In this document: piece after piece, positions 33,523 through 43,540 of the stretch | Layout: every line of letters begins with the position of its first letter | How positions within the stretch are numbered: the first letter of the stretch is position 1 | Assembly (NCBI GenBank): GCA_020832545.1 | Contig: JAFIEK010000024.1 | Location: 1-59,054 of the forward strand | From: Pararhodobacter sp. | Lineage (GTDB): Bacteria; Pseudomonadota; Alphaproteobacteria; Rhodobacterales; Rhodobacteraceae | Direction of reading: 5' to 3' | Length of the DNA stretch: 59,054 bases | Program-made: the position numbers and the translations under genes | Notes under the pieces: model-generated | The model's input: the letters and a program-made list of their open reading frames with translations, nothing else | Told to the model about the DNA's origin: nothing | Databases searched by the model: none

Positions 33523-34569
33523 ATGACCCGCACCCTGACCCTCACCCGCCCAGACGATTTTCACCTGCACCTGCGCGATGGTGCCATGCTGCAAGGCATC
33601 GCCCCCGAATCAGCGCGCGACTTTGCGCGGGCGATCATCATGCCCAATCTGGTACCGCCGGTGGTGACCGGCACGCAGGCCGCCGCCTATCGCACACGGA
33701 TCATGGAGGCGATTGGGGAAGCAGATTTCACCCCCCTGATGACCCTCTATCTGACCGAGGCCAGCGACCCGGCAGATATCATCGCGGCGCACAAGAGTGG
33801 GCTGATCACCGCCGTGAAGCTTTATCCCGCCGGGGCGACCACCAATTCTGACGCAGGCGTTGGCAGCTTCGAGAAGGTTCGCGCCACGCTGGACGCCATG
33901 GCCGAGGCCGGGGTACCGCTTTGCGTGCATGGTGAGGTTACCGACCCGGCGGTCGATATCTTTGACCGCGAGGCCGTGTTCATCGACCGCGTGCTTGACC
34001 CGATCCGCCGCGCCACGCCGGGGCTGAAGGTGATCATGGAGCATGTCACCACCGCCGATGCCGTGGCCTATGTGCAAAGCACGGCCTCGGGGCTGGCGGC
34101 GACGATCACCACCCATCACCTTGTCATCAACCGTAACCATATTCTGGTCGGCGGCATCAAACCGCATTACTATTGCCTGCCGGTCGCCAAGCGCGAGAAC
34201 CACCGGCTCGCACTGGTTGAAGCGGCGGTGTCAGGCGATCCGCGCTTCTTTCTGGGCACCGACAGTGCCCCCCATTCCGATGACGCCAAGGAATGCGCCT
34301 GTGGCTGCGCCGGATGTTTCACCGCCACCAATACCATGCCAATACTGGCCGAAGTGTTTGAGCGTGAAAATGCACTGGAGCGGCTGGAACCCTTTGTCGC
34401 GCACCACGGGGCGGATTTCTACGCCCTGAAGCGCAACGCGGGCACACTGGTTCTGGAACGCCAGGATCAGCCGGTGACGTTTCCGGCGAAGGTCGATACC
34501 GGCGCGGGGCCGGTCACGGTTTTTGATCCGGGGTTTGCGGTACATTGGCGCGTTGCGCCGACAAACTGA
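33523..34569 (+). CDS. pyrC: Dihydroorotase
   Basis: Third step of pyrimidine synthesis: carbamoyl-aspartate to dihydroorotate. The 348 residues match the class II (PyrC) enzymes. Zinc ligands and the carboxylated lysine are visible: FHLHLRDG (HxH) near residue 13, [16 protein letters not shown] with the bridging lysine at about 100, VHGEVTD, MEHVTT and the catalytic aspartate in LGTDSAPH. The start at 33523 is the conserved one; the frame is open to 33469. Identification is firm. Confidence 0.95.
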   Translation: MTRTLTLTRPDDFHLHLRDGAMLQGIAPESARDFARAIIMPNLVPPVVTGTQAAAYRTRIMEAIGEADFTPLMTLYLTEASDPADIIAAHKSGLITAVKLYPAGATTNSDAGVGSFEKVRATLDAMAEAGVPLCVHGEVTDPAVDIFDREAVFIDRVLDPIRRATPGLKVIMEHVTTADAVAYVQSTASGLAATITTHHLVINRNHILVGGIKPHYYCLPVAKRENHRLALVEAAVSGDPRFFLGTDSAPHSDDAKECACGCAGCFTATNTMPILAEVFERENALERLEPFVAHHGADFYALKRNAGTLVLERQDQPVTFPAKVDTGAGPVTVFDPGFAVHWRVAPTN

Positions 34570-34596
34570 ACGGGGCACCGAGCCCGGCTCGCGCCC

Positions 34597-34788
34597 TCAT
34601 TCCTCGCCAAGGCCCTCGCCCATCGCGGTCACTGCGGTTGAAACACGCTCTGCCATCAACACCGTGGTATCCGTGAACATGGACATCAGCGCGATTGTCA
34701 TACCCACCCCGGCGGCGATCAGAACCACGAATTCCGTCGTCACAGCCCCGTCCGTCTGCCGGCAAAACCGCTCCAGCACCTTGCGCAT
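34597..34788 (-). CDS. Flp-type pilin-like protein
   Basis: A 63-residue protein with the type IVb prepilin motif: leader MRKVLERFCRQTDG, processing after glycine 14, then AVTTEFVVLIAAGVGMTIAL with glutamate at position +5 followed by phenylalanine. The single hydrophobic helix continues to about residue 36. It resembles Flp/TadE pilins, which are cut by a prepilin peptidase and assembled by the Tad machinery. No tad/cpa genes are in the window, so it is an orphan copy. It converges with pyrC. Confidence 0.78.
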   Translation of the reverse strand: MRKVLERFCRQTDGAVTTEFVVLIAAGVGMTIALMSMFTDTTVLMAERVSTAVTAMGEGLGEE

Positions 34789-34955
34789 CGACGCCCCCGT
34801 CGTTTGTCCAAGTGCCCACCATACCGGCCAATCGCGACAGAAATAGGGCGCAAAAACGTGTGATTTGCGCGTTAAAGAGACATTCTTCTTGACTCGAAGG
34901 CCCTCGGAGGATCGTTGAGAGTACAACATTCTGTAGACCATTTTTGGGGGATACA

Positions 34956-36200
34956 ATGCTTTTGATCGCTGGTGGTGGAATTGTCGGCCTGACTCTGGCC
35001 ATGACCGCGCATTCACTTGGTATGCCCGTGCGGCTGTTCGAACAGGTTGACCGGCCCGCACCATTGGGGGTTGGGATCAACCTGCAACCGCAAGCCGTGC
35101 GCGAGTTGATCGAGATGGGCCTGGAAGACGCGATGGACGCCATCGGGTTGCGGATCCGTGAAGTGGCATATTTCTCAAAACGCGGCCACAAGATCTGGGA
35201 TGAGCCGCGTGGCACCTGGGCCGGTTACAATTGGCCGCAGTATTCGGTGCATCGCGGGGAATTCCTGATGATGCTGCTGCGCGCGGCGCAACTTCGCCTT
35301 CCCAACGGCACCATCGAAACCGGCTGGAAGGCCACCGGCTTCGATCAGGATGGCGATACGGTGCGCCTGCATCTGGAGAACCGGGCCGGCGAGAAGCGGG
35401 TGGAGACCGGCAGCATGTTGGTCGGATGTGACGGAATTCATTCAGCAATCCGCGCGCAAATGCACCCGAAAGACGGCCCGCCGGTCTGGGGTGGCGCGGT
35501 GCTCTGGCGCGGCACCAGCCGTGCGGTACCCTATCTGAGCGGGGCAAGCATGGCGATGGCCGGGCATGAATGGCAGAAGTTCGTCACCTATCCGATCAGC
35601 AAGCCTGACCCGGGCACCGGCGAGGCGATCATCAACTGGATCGCCGAGCTGAAATACGAACCCACCCGCCAGTGGAACAAGGAAGACTACAACCGGCAGG
35701 GTGCTCTGGATGATTTTCTGCCGTCCTTCGAGGACTGGCTGTTTGACTGGCTGGATGTCCCCGCCCTGATCCGCAAGGCCGACAAGGTCTATGAATTCCC
35801 GATGGTTGATCGCAATCCCTTGCCCTTCTGGACCGAGGGGCGGGTGACGTTGGCGGGCGACGGCGCGCATGCCATGTATCCCATCGGCTCGAACGGGGCC
35901 TCACAGGGGATCATTGACGCCCGCTTTCTGGGCCGCTGCCTGCGCGAACATGGCCTGAGCGAAGCCGCGCTCAACGCCTACGAGGCCGAGCGACGCCCAA
36001 TCACCACGCAGATTGTGCTCGCCAACCGCTCGAACGGGCCGGATCAGGTGATGGAACTGGTTGAACAGCGCTGCGACGGCGTGTTCAGCGATGTGCGCGA
36101 TGTGCTCAGCGAGGCCGAGCTGCTGGATACTGCGCGCAGCTACAAGCGGCTGGTGGGCATGGATATCGACGAGTTGAACGCCCGCCCTTCGATCCTGTAG
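34956..36200 (+). CDS. FAD-dependent monooxygenase (PhzS/salicylate hydroxylase-like)
   Basis: A 414-residue class A flavoprotein hydroxylase. The N-terminal dinucleotide fold is LLIAGGGIVGLTLAMTAHSLG, the DG motif is GSMLVGCDGIHSAIRAQ (about 155-170), and the second FAD motif is GRVTLAGDGAHAMYPIGSNGASQGIIDARFL (about 300-330). It hydroxylates aromatic or N-heterocyclic substrates with NAD(P)H and O2. The start ATG at 34956 sits 7 bases after GGGGGA; a TTG four codons earlier is less likely. It converges with soxG, and a possible role in the neighbouring amine catabolism is inference. Confidence 0.86.
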   Translation: MLLIAGGGIVGLTLAMTAHSLGMPVRLFEQVDRPAPLGVGINLQPQAVRELIEMGLEDAMDAIGLRIREVAYFSKRGHKIWDEPRGTWAGYNWPQYSVHRGEFLMMLLRAAQLRLPNGTIETGWKATGFDQDGDTVRLHLENRAGEKRVETGSMLVGCDGIHSAIRAQMHPKDGPPVWGGAVLWRGTSRAVPYLSGASMAMAGHEWQKFVTYPISKPDPGTGEAIINWIAELKYEPTRQWNKEDYNRQGALDDFLPSFEDWLFDWLDVPALIRKADKVYEFPMVDRNPLPFWTEGRVTLAGDGAHAMYPIGSNGASQGIIDARFLGRCLREHGLSEAALNAYEAERRPITTQIVLANRSNGPDQVMELVEQRCDGVFSDVRDVLSEAELLDTARSYKRLVGMDIDELNARPSIL

Positions 36201-36219
36201 CCCGCGCCGTCGTGCGCGC

Positions 36220-36777
36220 TCAGCGCACCGCCGCCTGCCGGGCGGCCACGGCGCGCATGGCATCCGTCAGTTCATGCACCGCCGTCCCGGCCATCGAGCG
36301 GTAGACAAACAGATCGAACGCCGCCTCCCCCGCACGCCGGATCAGCACCTGCATGTGGTTGAGCGGCGCGCGCGCGCAGGCCTCCGGCTCGAAAGCCCCG
36401 GCGCGCAGATCGATCGGCAACAGCCGGGCCAGCACCGCCCTGGCATCCGGCCCCTCCAGCCGCAGACCGGCCCAGCCATCCGACTGATCGCTGAGCGCGG
36501 CATGGGCGCTCAGCCCCTCGGGCGCGGCCATGCCAAACAAGAACGCCGTCTCGCGCCCCGCCCAGACGATCCGCGCCCCGCCTGCCTCATGGCTGTGCCC
36601 CGGCGCTGGAAAGCGCAGACCCTGTGCCCGCAACACGGTCTCCACCGCTGCCACCTTCCCCGGAAAGGGCTGGATCGCGGTGATCCGCTCAACCGGCAGC
36701 GCCGCCAACCGGCAGCCCCCCAGCGTCAGCGGCAGGCCCAGCCCGGCGCAAGGCTCTCGTGCACTCAGATCAGCCAC
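36220..36777 (-). CDS. soxG: Sarcosine oxidase gamma subunit
   Basis: A 185-residue subunit of heterotetrameric sarcosine oxidase, GcvT-like in fold. Recognisable segments are ALPVERITAIQPFPGKVAAVE, the ARIVWAGRETAFLFG region and LARLLPIDLRAGAFEPEACAR, and the C-terminus ELTDAMRAVAARQ. The start is a GTG at 36777 behind a very strong GGAGGGAGG site, overlapping the soxA stop by 8 bp; there is no ATG in a suitable place. Last gene of soxBDAG. Confidence 0.88.
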   Translation of the reverse strand: MADLSAREPCAGLGLPLTLGGCRLAALPVERITAIQPFPGKVAAVETVLRAQGLRFPAPGHSHEAGGARIVWAGRETAFLFGMAAPEGLSAHAALSDQSDGWAGLRLEGPDARAVLARLLPIDLRAGAFEPEACARAPLNHMQVLIRRAGEAAFDLFVYRSMAGTAVHELTDAMRAVAARQAAVR

Positions 36778-39703
36778 GCAACTTCCCTCCCTCCGGGTCA
36801 TGGAACACCGGATGCACCACCTTGCACGCCACCTTGCGCCCGCGTAGCCCGTCATCGAGCCGGATGATCTGCCCGTGCCGGGCGCGCCCGTCCCGCAAGA
36901 ACCCCAGCGCCAGCCAGCTTTGCAGCGTGGGCGAATACCCGGCCGAGGTGACATAGCCTTGATTGTTCACCCGTGTGGCCGGGTCATTCTCGTTGTAAAG
37001 ATGCGCGCCCGCGCTCAGTTCCGCCTGCGGATCAACCGGCACCAACCCCACCAACTGCTCGCGCTCAGGCCCCATAAGGCCGGGCCGCTGGCTGGCGGAC
37101 TTGCCGATGCAATCTTTCTTCGCGCTCACCATCCCCTGCATACCAATGTCAAACGCCGTCACCCGCCCGTGGATTTCGGCATGGGTGATAAAGCCCTTTT
37201 CGATGCGCAGGACATTGAGCGCCTCCATCCCATAGGCCCCGCCGCCCATCGCTTCAGCCTCAGCCACCAGCCGCTCAAACACCGCGGCGCCAAAGCGCGC
37301 GGGCACCGCAATCTCATAGCCCATCTCGCCCGAGAACGAGATCCGGAAGAGCCGCCCCTCAACCCCCAGTATGCGCGCCGGTCCACAGGCCATGAACGGG
37401 AAATTCTCTGCATCAACAGGCGTTTCCAGTAGCTTGTTCACAAGTTCCCGCGCTTTGGGACCGGCCAGCGCGAACTGCGCCCATTGTTCGGTGACTGAGG
37501 TGAACCGCACCGCCCAATCGCCGCAAAACGCCTGATGCACGAAATCCATATGCCGCATGACCGGGCCTGCGGCGGCGGTGGTGGTGGTGATCAGAAAATG
37601 CGCCTCACCCAGCCGGGCGCAGGTGCCATCGTCCATCACATGCCCGTCCTCGCGCAGCATCAGCCCGTAACGGGTGCGGCCGGGTTTGATGCTGGACATC
37701 ATGTTTGTATAAATCAAATCAAGAAATCTATCTGCATCAGGGCCTTGTACGTCGATCTTGCCAAGGGTCGACACATCGCAAACCCCCACCGCCGTGCGCA
37801 CCATGCTGACCTCCCGGTCGCAGGCCTCGCGCCATGTCGCTTCGCCCGCACGGGGGAAATAGCTGGGCCGGTACCACAACCCGGCCTCGATCATCGGCGC
37901 GCCCATCGCGCGGGTCTGGCTATCCGAGGTCAGCAACCGTTCCGGCGCAAAACCCATCCCGCGCCCGCCAGCCCCCATCGCGGCAATCGACACCGGCGTA
38001 TAGGGCGGGCGGAATGTGGTGGTGCCGGTCGCTGAAATGCCTTGCCCGGTGGCATCCGCCAGCACCGCCAGCGCCGCCACATTCGATGATTTCCCCTGAT
38101 CCGGCGCCATCCCCTGCGTGGTGTAGCGCTTCATATGTTCGACTGAGGAAAATCCTTCCTGCGCCGCCTGTTGCACGTCTTTCGTGGTCACGTCATTGGC
38201 AAAATCCAGCCAGGCCCGCCCGCCCGCGTCAACGGCCCAGAACGGCGCAATGGCATAGGACCGGTCCTCGGCAGCGGGCAGCGGCATGTCATGCCCGGCA
38301 ATGCCCATATCGGCCAGCACCTCAGCCGCCAGCGCCGCGCCATCGGCCAGACAGGCCGCCGTCGAAAACCGCCCGCGCGCGGCCCCGGCCACCGACATAC
38401 CCGCCACCATGCCCGCACGCGGCACAAAAGCGGCCAGGCGTTCATCCCAGTCCGGCCGCCCGCCCAGATGGCAGGTCAGATGCAGGGACGGATTCCAACC
38501 CCCTGACAAAGCCAGCGTTTCCGCCGTCAGCATCGACACGCCACCACCATGCCGCACCGCCACTTCACGCAGCCCCAGCCGCCCGCGCGTGCCCACAACC
38601 TGCCCGCCGGGATAGACCGGAAACTCTTCCAGAACAGAGACATCTGCGCGCGGATCGACATACCCGGCCACCTGCACCCCCTGCGCGGTCAAATCACGCG
38701 CGGCCTGCAAGGCGCTGTCATTATTGCCAAAAACCACCACGCGCCCCGGGTTCACCCCATAGCGCGCGACATAACTCTGCACCGCCGAAGCCAGCATCAC
38801 CCCGGGGCGATCATTGTCCGGATGGGCAATCGGACGCTCCAGCGCGCCGGTTGCCAGAACCGCCCGCTTTGCCACGATCCGCCAGAAGCACTCACGCGGC
38901 AGATCGCCCGGATCGGCCAGATGCAGGCCCACCCGCTGAAGCGCACCAAAGGTGCCGCCGTCATAGACGCCAGTGACCGTGGTGCGCGTCATCAGGCGCA
39001 CATTGGGCATCGCCGCCAGCTCCGCCAGCATGTCCGCCGCCCAATCCGGCCCCGACTGCCCCGCCACCTCGGGCTGGTCCGACAGCAACCGCCCGCCCAT
39101 GCGCGCATCCTCATCGGCCAGAATGACATCCGCCCCGGCCCGCCCCGCCACCAGCGCCGCCATCAACCCAGTCGGCCCCGCACCGATCACCAGAACGTCG
39201 CAAAACGCAAAGGCCTTTTCATAGCGCCCCTCATCATGCAGGCCAGAAAGCGCGCCCAGCCCGGCTGCGCGCCGGATCGCAGGCTCGTAGACCTTCTCCC
39301 AAAAGGCACGCGGCCACATGAAGGTCTTGTAATAAAACCCTGCCGACAGGAACGGCGCAAAACGGTCATTCACCGCCATCACATCAAAGCGCAGGCTCGG
39401 CCAGCGGTTCTGGCTTTGCACGGTCAGCCCGCCATAAAGCTCTTGCACCGTGGCGCGCACGTTGGGCGTTTTCTGTTTTCCTTCAATCACTTCCACCAAG
39501 GCATTGGGTTCTTCCGACCCTGCGGTCAGCACCCCGCGCGGGCGATGATACTTGAACGACCGCCCCACCAGCTGCACCCCGTTCGCCAAAAGCGCCGAGG
39601 CCAGCGTATCGCCCTGAAACCCCTCAAACTCCCGCCCGTCGAAACTGAAGCGCAGAGGCCGCGTGCGGTCAATCAGCCCCTTGCCGGGTATGCGATGGGT
39701 CAT
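36770..39703 (-). CDS. soxA: Sarcosine oxidase alpha subunit
   Basis: The 977-residue large subunit of the cytoplasmic SoxBDAG complex, which oxidises sarcosine to glycine and passes formaldehyde equivalents to tetrahydrofolate. Residues about 15-100 form the ferredoxin-like SoxA_A domain (LRFSFDGREFEGFQGDTLASALLANG). Residues about 167-480 bind NAD+ (VLVIGAGPTGLMAALVAGRAG, G174-x-G-x-x-G179). The C-terminal 390 residues are GcvT-like with folate-binding features. Length and domain order are typical. Overlaps soxD by ATGA and soxG by 8 bp. Confidence 0.95.
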   Translation of the reverse strand: MTHRIPGKGLIDRTRPLRFSFDGREFEGFQGDTLASALLANGVQLVGRSFKYHRPRGVLTAGSEEPNALVEVIEGKQKTPNVRATVQELYGGLTVQSQNRWPSLRFDVMAVNDRFAPFLSAGFYYKTFMWPRAFWEKVYEPAIRRAAGLGALSGLHDEGRYEKAFAFCDVLVIGAGPTGLMAALVAGRAGADVILADEDARMGGRLLSDQPEVAGQSGPDWAADMLAELAAMPNVRLMTRTTVTGVYDGGTFGALQRVGLHLADPGDLPRECFWRIVAKRAVLATGALERPIAHPDNDRPGVMLASAVQSYVARYGVNPGRVVVFGNNDSALQAARDLTAQGVQVAGYVDPRADVSVLEEFPVYPGGQVVGTRGRLGLREVAVRHGGGVSMLTAETLALSGGWNPSLHLTCHLGGRPDWDERLAAFVPRAGMVAGMSVAGAARGRFSTAACLADGAALAAEVLADMGIAGHDMPLPAAEDRSYAIAPFWAVDAGGRAWLDFANDVTTKDVQQAAQEGFSSVEHMKRYTTQGMAPDQGKSSNVAALAVLADATGQGISATGTTTFRPPYTPVSIAAMGAGGRGMGFAPERLLTSDSQTRAMGAPMIEAGLWYRPSYFPRAGEATWREACDREVSMVRTAVGVCDVSTLGKIDVQGPDADRFLDLIYTNMMSSIKPGRTRYGLMLREDGHVMDDGTCARLGEAHFLITTTTAAAGPVMRHMDFVHQAFCGDWAVRFTSVTEQWAQFALAGPKARELVNKLLETPVDAENFPFMACGPARILGVEGRLFRISFSGEMGYEIAVPARFGAAVFERLVAEAEAMGGGAYGMEALNVLRIEKGFITHAEIHGRVTAFDIGMQGMVSAKKDCIGKSASQRPGLMGPEREQLVGLVPVDPQAELSAGAHLYNENDPATRVNNQGYVTSAGYSPTLQSWLALGFLRDGRARHGQIIRLDDGLRGRKVACKVVHPVFHDPEGGKLRG

Positions 39704-39948
39704 GCCACCGCCTCCGCCGCGATCACCGCATGGGTCACCGTATCGCGCGTCACCGCCACCCAGGTGCCGCAGGGGTCATGATACCACAGATCGCGTGTTT
39801 CCCCGGCCGGGTTGTCGCGCAGATGCAGGTAGTCGTCCCAGGCGCTGGCATCTGCGTCGAGGGCAGGCCGGTTCAGGTAATCGGCGGCCCCGTAATAGGT
39901 AAACTCGCGCCGGTCGCGGGGGCCACAGCAGGGACAGGAAATGCGCAT
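39700..39948 (-). CDS. soxD: Sarcosine oxidase delta subunit
   Basis: An 82-residue zinc-binding subunit. The N-terminal MRISCPCCGPRDRREFTYYG contains the CxxC pair that ligates zinc in the complex, and the C-terminal LWYHDPCGTWVAVTRDTVTHAV is conserved in SoxD. The start at 39948 was chosen since upstream codons run into the soxB end. It sits between soxB (7 bp gap) and soxA (ATGA overlap). Confidence 0.93.
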   Translation of the reverse strand: MRISCPCCGPRDRREFTYYGAADYLNRPALDADASAWDDYLHLRDNPAGETRDLWYHDPCGTWVAVTRDTVTHAVIAAEAVA

Positions 39949-39955
39949 GCTTGCC

Positions 39956-41209
39956 TCAATGCAGGTTGTGCTGGCTGCCGGTGCCTTCTTCGTCCAGAAG
40001 ATGACCCGTGGCAAAACGATCCAGCCGGAAACGGGCGGCGGTCTCATGCGGCTGACCCGTCGCAATCAGATGCGCCAGCGCCCAACCCGAGGCAGGAACA
40101 GCCTTAAACCCCCCGTAATTCCAGCCACAATTCAGATAGAGCCCCTCAATACCGGTGCTGTCGATGATCGGCGAGCCATCGGGGGACATATCCATGATCC
40201 CACCCCAGGACCGCAAGACCTTCGCGCGCCCGATCATCGGCATCAGGGTCATTCCGGCTTCCATGACATGCTCGACCATCGGCAGATTGCCCCGTGCGGC
40301 ATAGGAGGCATAGAAATCCAGATCGCCGCCAAAGACCAGCCCGCCCTTGTCCGACTGGCTGATGTAAAAATGCCCCATGCCAAAGCTGATCACATGGTCG
40401 ATCACCGGCTTCAGCCCCTCGGTGACAAAGGCCTGCAAGACATGGCTTTCAATCGGCAATCTCATCCCGGCCAGTGCCGCCACCTGCCCGGACCTGCCCG
40501 CCGTAACCATCGCCACCTTCTTCGCACGGATCATGCCGCGTGTGGTCTGCACGCCCGTGACCCGGCCATTTTCAACATCAATGCCAGTCACTTCGCAGTT
40601 TTCGATCAGATCGACCCCGCGCTGATCGGCCGCGCGCGCATAGCCCCAGGCAACCGCATCGTGGCGGGCGGTGCCGCCACGCGGATGATAGAGGCCGCCA
40701 TAGATCGGAAAGCGCGCCTGCCCGAAATCGAGGTAAGGCAGCATCCGCCGCACGCCCTCGCGGTCCAGCAGCACCGCATCATCGCCCTGTGCGAGCATCG
40801 CATTGCCGCGCCGGACGAAAGCATCGCGCTGGCCGTCGGAATGAAAGAGGTTGATCAACCCGCGCTGGCTGTGCATCACGTTATAGTTCAGATCACGCTC
40901 CAGCCCCTCCCACAACTTCAGGGAATGGCTGTAAAATTCTGAATTCCCGGGCAAAAAGTAGTTCGCGCGCACAATCGTCGTGTTCCGCCCGATATTGCCG
41001 GACCCCAGATACCCCTTCTCCAGAACCGCGACATTGGTGATCCCGTGGTTCTTCGCCAGATACCAGGCCGTCGCCAGCCCGTGGCCACCGCCACCGATGA
41101 TCACCACATCGTACTCTGGCTTCGGCGCCGGCTTGCGCCATGCTGCGCGCCACCCCGTGTTGCCGGTAAGGCCCTGTGTGAAAACCCGAAACCCTGAATA
41201 CCGCATCAT
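39956..41209 (-). CDS. soxB: Sarcosine oxidase beta subunit
   Basis: The 417-residue catalytic flavoprotein subunit. The FAD-binding dinucleotide fold is VVIIGGGGHGLATAWYLAKNHG (residues 35-56). The SGNIGRNTTIVRANY segment is conserved, and H183 in GGTARHDAVAWGYA corresponds to the histidine that carries covalent FMN in SoxB. First gene of soxBDAG; its promoter region contains copy B of the dispersed element rather than a clear operator. Identification is firm. Confidence 0.95.
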   Translation of the reverse strand: MMRYSGFRVFTQGLTGNTGWRAAWRKPAPKPEYDVVIIGGGGHGLATAWYLAKNHGITNVAVLEKGYLGSGNIGRNTTIVRANYFLPGNSEFYSHSLKLWEGLERDLNYNVMHSQRGLINLFHSDGQRDAFVRRGNAMLAQGDDAVLLDREGVRRMLPYLDFGQARFPIYGGLYHPRGGTARHDAVAWGYARAADQRGVDLIENCEVTGIDVENGRVTGVQTTRGMIRAKKVAMVTAGRSGQVAALAGMRLPIESHVLQAFVTEGLKPVIDHVISFGMGHFYISQSDKGGLVFGGDLDFYASYAARGNLPMVEHVMEAGMTLMPMIGRAKVLRSWGGIMDMSPDGSPIIDSTGIEGLYLNCGWNYGGFKAVPASGWALAHLIATGQPHETAARFRLDRFATGHLLDEEGTGSQHNLH

Positions 41210-41249
41210 CGCGCCGAAAAATCCTGATCACCTGAGAATCGTCTGTCGC

Positions 41250-41322
41250 TTCATCTACTCACAAATATCCTGGGGGGTGAATGGGCCGAGAGGCCCAAGG
41301 GGCGGGCAACGCCCCCCCCCTT
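41250..41322 (-). repeat. Dispersed hairpin element, copy B
   Basis: The core TTCATCTACTCACAAATATC... (41250-41277) is followed by a GGGCC/GGCCC mini-hairpin (41283-41296) and a G/C hairpin with loop near CAAC (41297-41322). On the minus strand the order is ABC-gene stop, hairpin, core, soxB. The first 23 bases are identical to copy D at 55.5 kb. Confidence 0.8.
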
Positions 41323-41338
41323 TCCGGCCCCGCCAAAC

Positions 41339-43423
41339 CTACTCTGCAGCCACCTTGAACACCGGCTCCATGCCCGCAAGTTCCGCATCACTGAGATGAC
41401 ATTTGATCTGATGCCCGCCTTCCAGCTTGCGCATCGGCGGCACTTCGCGATCGCACAGATCGCCGGGCACCTTTGATTTCCAGGGGCAGCGGGTCTGGAA
41501 CGGGCAGCCCGACGGCGGGTTCATCGCCGAGGGGATATCGCCCTCCAGCACGATCCGCTTCTTGACGATTTTCGTGTCGGCTATCGGTACCGCAGAGAGC
41601 AGCGCCTCGGTATAGGGGTGATAGGGCGGCGCGAAGACCTGATCGGTGGTGCCCAGTTCCACCACATGGCCCAGATACATCACCATCACCCGGTCGCTGA
41701 GGTAGCGCACGATCGACAGATCATGGCTGATGAACAAAAGGGTGGTGTGGTTCTTGCGCTGGATATCCATCAACAGCTCGGTCACCGCCGCCTGAACCGA
41801 CACATCCAGCGCCGAGATCGGTTCATCGGCCACCACCACCTTGGCATTGCCGGCAAAGGCCCGGGCGATCCCCACCCGCTGCTTCTGCCCGCCGGAAAGC
41901 TGGCGTGGCATACGCTCGGCAAATTCGCGCGGCAATTTCACCATATCGAGCAGTTCCAGCATCCGCTGGCGACGCTCACCATCGGATTTGCCCACACCAA
42001 AGATTTCAAGCGCGCGAATGATCTGCCGCCCAACCAGCATCGACGGGTTGAGTGTATCAAACGGGTTCTGAAACACCATCTGCAACGAAGACACGGTATC
42101 GGTGTTGCGTTGCTGGATCGGGGTGGATTGCACATTTTCATCGAACAGCATGACCTTGCCCGAGGTCGCGGTTTCCAGCCCCATCAGAACCTTGGCAAAG
42201 GTCGATTTTCCGCAACCGGATTCGCCCACAATCGCCAATGTCTCGCCCTCATGCGCGTCAAAGCTGAGCGTCTCGTTGGCCTTCACCACTTTGGTGTCGC
42301 CGCCTGAAAACAGTGACGAGGCCGCCACTTCGTAGTATTTGCGCACGTCTTCCATGCGCAACACGACCTCGCCGATCTTTGATTTCTCTTGCGTTTTGCT
42401 GGCCGCGACCGGTGCGTCCCAGTCGATCTCCGAGAACCGCAGGCAGCGTGAATCGTGGCGTTTGGCGTCATCGACCGGCAGCATTGCGATATCGGCCGCA
42501 TCGCAGCGCCCGCCCTCGAAATAGTCGCAGCGCGGGCCGAAATTGCAGCCCTTCGGGCGTTCGTGCGGTAGTGGGAAGTTACCGGGGATCGCGCGCAGCG
42601 GGCGCATGTTCTTGTTGGCACCGGGCAGCGGGATCGAACGAAACAGCGCCTGCGTGTAGGGGTGGCGCATCTTGTCGAACACATCCTTGATCTCGCCCGT
42701 CTCTACCGCCTCGCCGGAATACATCACCGTGATCCGGTTGCAGGTTTCCATGATCAGGCCCAGATTGTGGCTGATGAACAGCATCGATGTGCCGTATTTC
42801 TTGCCCAGATCCTTGACCAGATCGACGATCCCGGCCTCAACCGTCACATCCAGAGCGGTGGTGGGTTCATCAAGGATCAGAAGTGCGGGCTTTGCCATCA
42901 GCGCCATGGCGATCACAATGCGCTGCTGCTGCCCACCTGACAGCTGGTGTGGATAGGCATCCAGAATGCGGTCGGGGTCTGGCAGGCGCACGTCGGCCAC
43001 CAGTTGGCGGGCCAGCGCCCGGGCCTCGGTCTGGCCCATCTTCTGATGGATCATCGGCACTTCCATCAACTGCCGGCCGATCTTCATCGCCGGGTTCAGC
43101 GAGGCCATGGGCTCCTGATAGATCATGGCAATCTCTGATCCGCGCAGCTTGCGCAGCTCTTCCTGGCTCATGTTGGTCAGGTCGCGGCCCTTGAAGGTGA
43201 TCGACCCGCCGACGATCCGCCCGTTGACCCCCAGATCGCGCATCACCGCCAGCGCCACGGTGGATTTGCCGCAGCCGGATTCGCCCACCAGCCCCATCGC
43301 CTCGCCTTGCATGACGGTGCAGGAAAAATCCATCACCGCCGGAATTTCGCGCAGGCGCGTGAAGAACGAGATCGACAGGTTCTTGATCTCAAGGATCGGT
43401 TGTGACGGGTCCCAGGCAGTCAT
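41339..43423 (-). CDS. Dipeptide-type ABC transporter, fused double ATPase
   Basis: A 694-residue protein with two complete ABC ATPase modules, equivalent to DppD and DppF in one chain. Module 1: Walker A GLVGESGCGKST, signature LSGGQQQRIVIAMAL, Walker B LLILDEPTTALD. Module 2: Walker A AIVGESGCGKST, signature LSGGQKQRVGIARAF, Walker B VVVADEPISALD. Each ends with the oligopeptide-type C-terminal domain (CNFGPRCDYFEGGRCD and GCPFQTRCPWKSKVPGDLCD). The start MTAWDP has a GGAGG site. It powers the importer encoded by the next three minus-strand genes, but a 202-bp gap separates them. Confidence 0.93.
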   Translation of the reverse strand: MTAWDPSQPILEIKNLSISFFTRLREIPAVMDFSCTVMQGEAMGLVGESGCGKSTVALAVMRDLGVNGRIVGGSITFKGRDLTNMSQEELRKLRGSEIAMIYQEPMASLNPAMKIGRQLMEVPMIHQKMGQTEARALARQLVADVRLPDPDRILDAYPHQLSGGQQQRIVIAMALMAKPALLILDEPTTALDVTVEAGIVDLVKDLGKKYGTSMLFISHNLGLIMETCNRITVMYSGEAVETGEIKDVFDKMRHPYTQALFRSIPLPGANKNMRPLRAIPGNFPLPHERPKGCNFGPRCDYFEGGRCDAADIAMLPVDDAKRHDSRCLRFSEIDWDAPVAASKTQEKSKIGEVVLRMEDVRKYYEVAASSLFSGGDTKVVKANETLSFDAHEGETLAIVGESGCGKSTFAKVLMGLETATSGKVMLFDENVQSTPIQQRNTDTVSSLQMVFQNPFDTLNPSMLVGRQIIRALEIFGVGKSDGERRQRMLELLDMVKLPREFAERMPRQLSGGQKQRVGIARAFAGNAKVVVADEPISALDVSVQAAVTELLMDIQRKNHTTLLFISHDLSIVRYLSDRVMVMYLGHVVELGTTDQVFAPPYHPYTEALLSAVPIADTKIVKKRIVLEGDIPSAMNPPSGCPFQTRCPWKSKVPGDLCDREVPPMRKLEGGHQIKCHLSDAELAGMEPVFKVAAE

Positions 43424-43540
43424 GACGGCCTCCTTCAACGGGTGAACGGCGCGGCACCACATGATGCCCGGACGGAACCCAAGGCAGGGTTCGGTGTTAT
43501 GTAGACCAGTAGACAAACAGCTTCAGATGGAGATTTGAAC

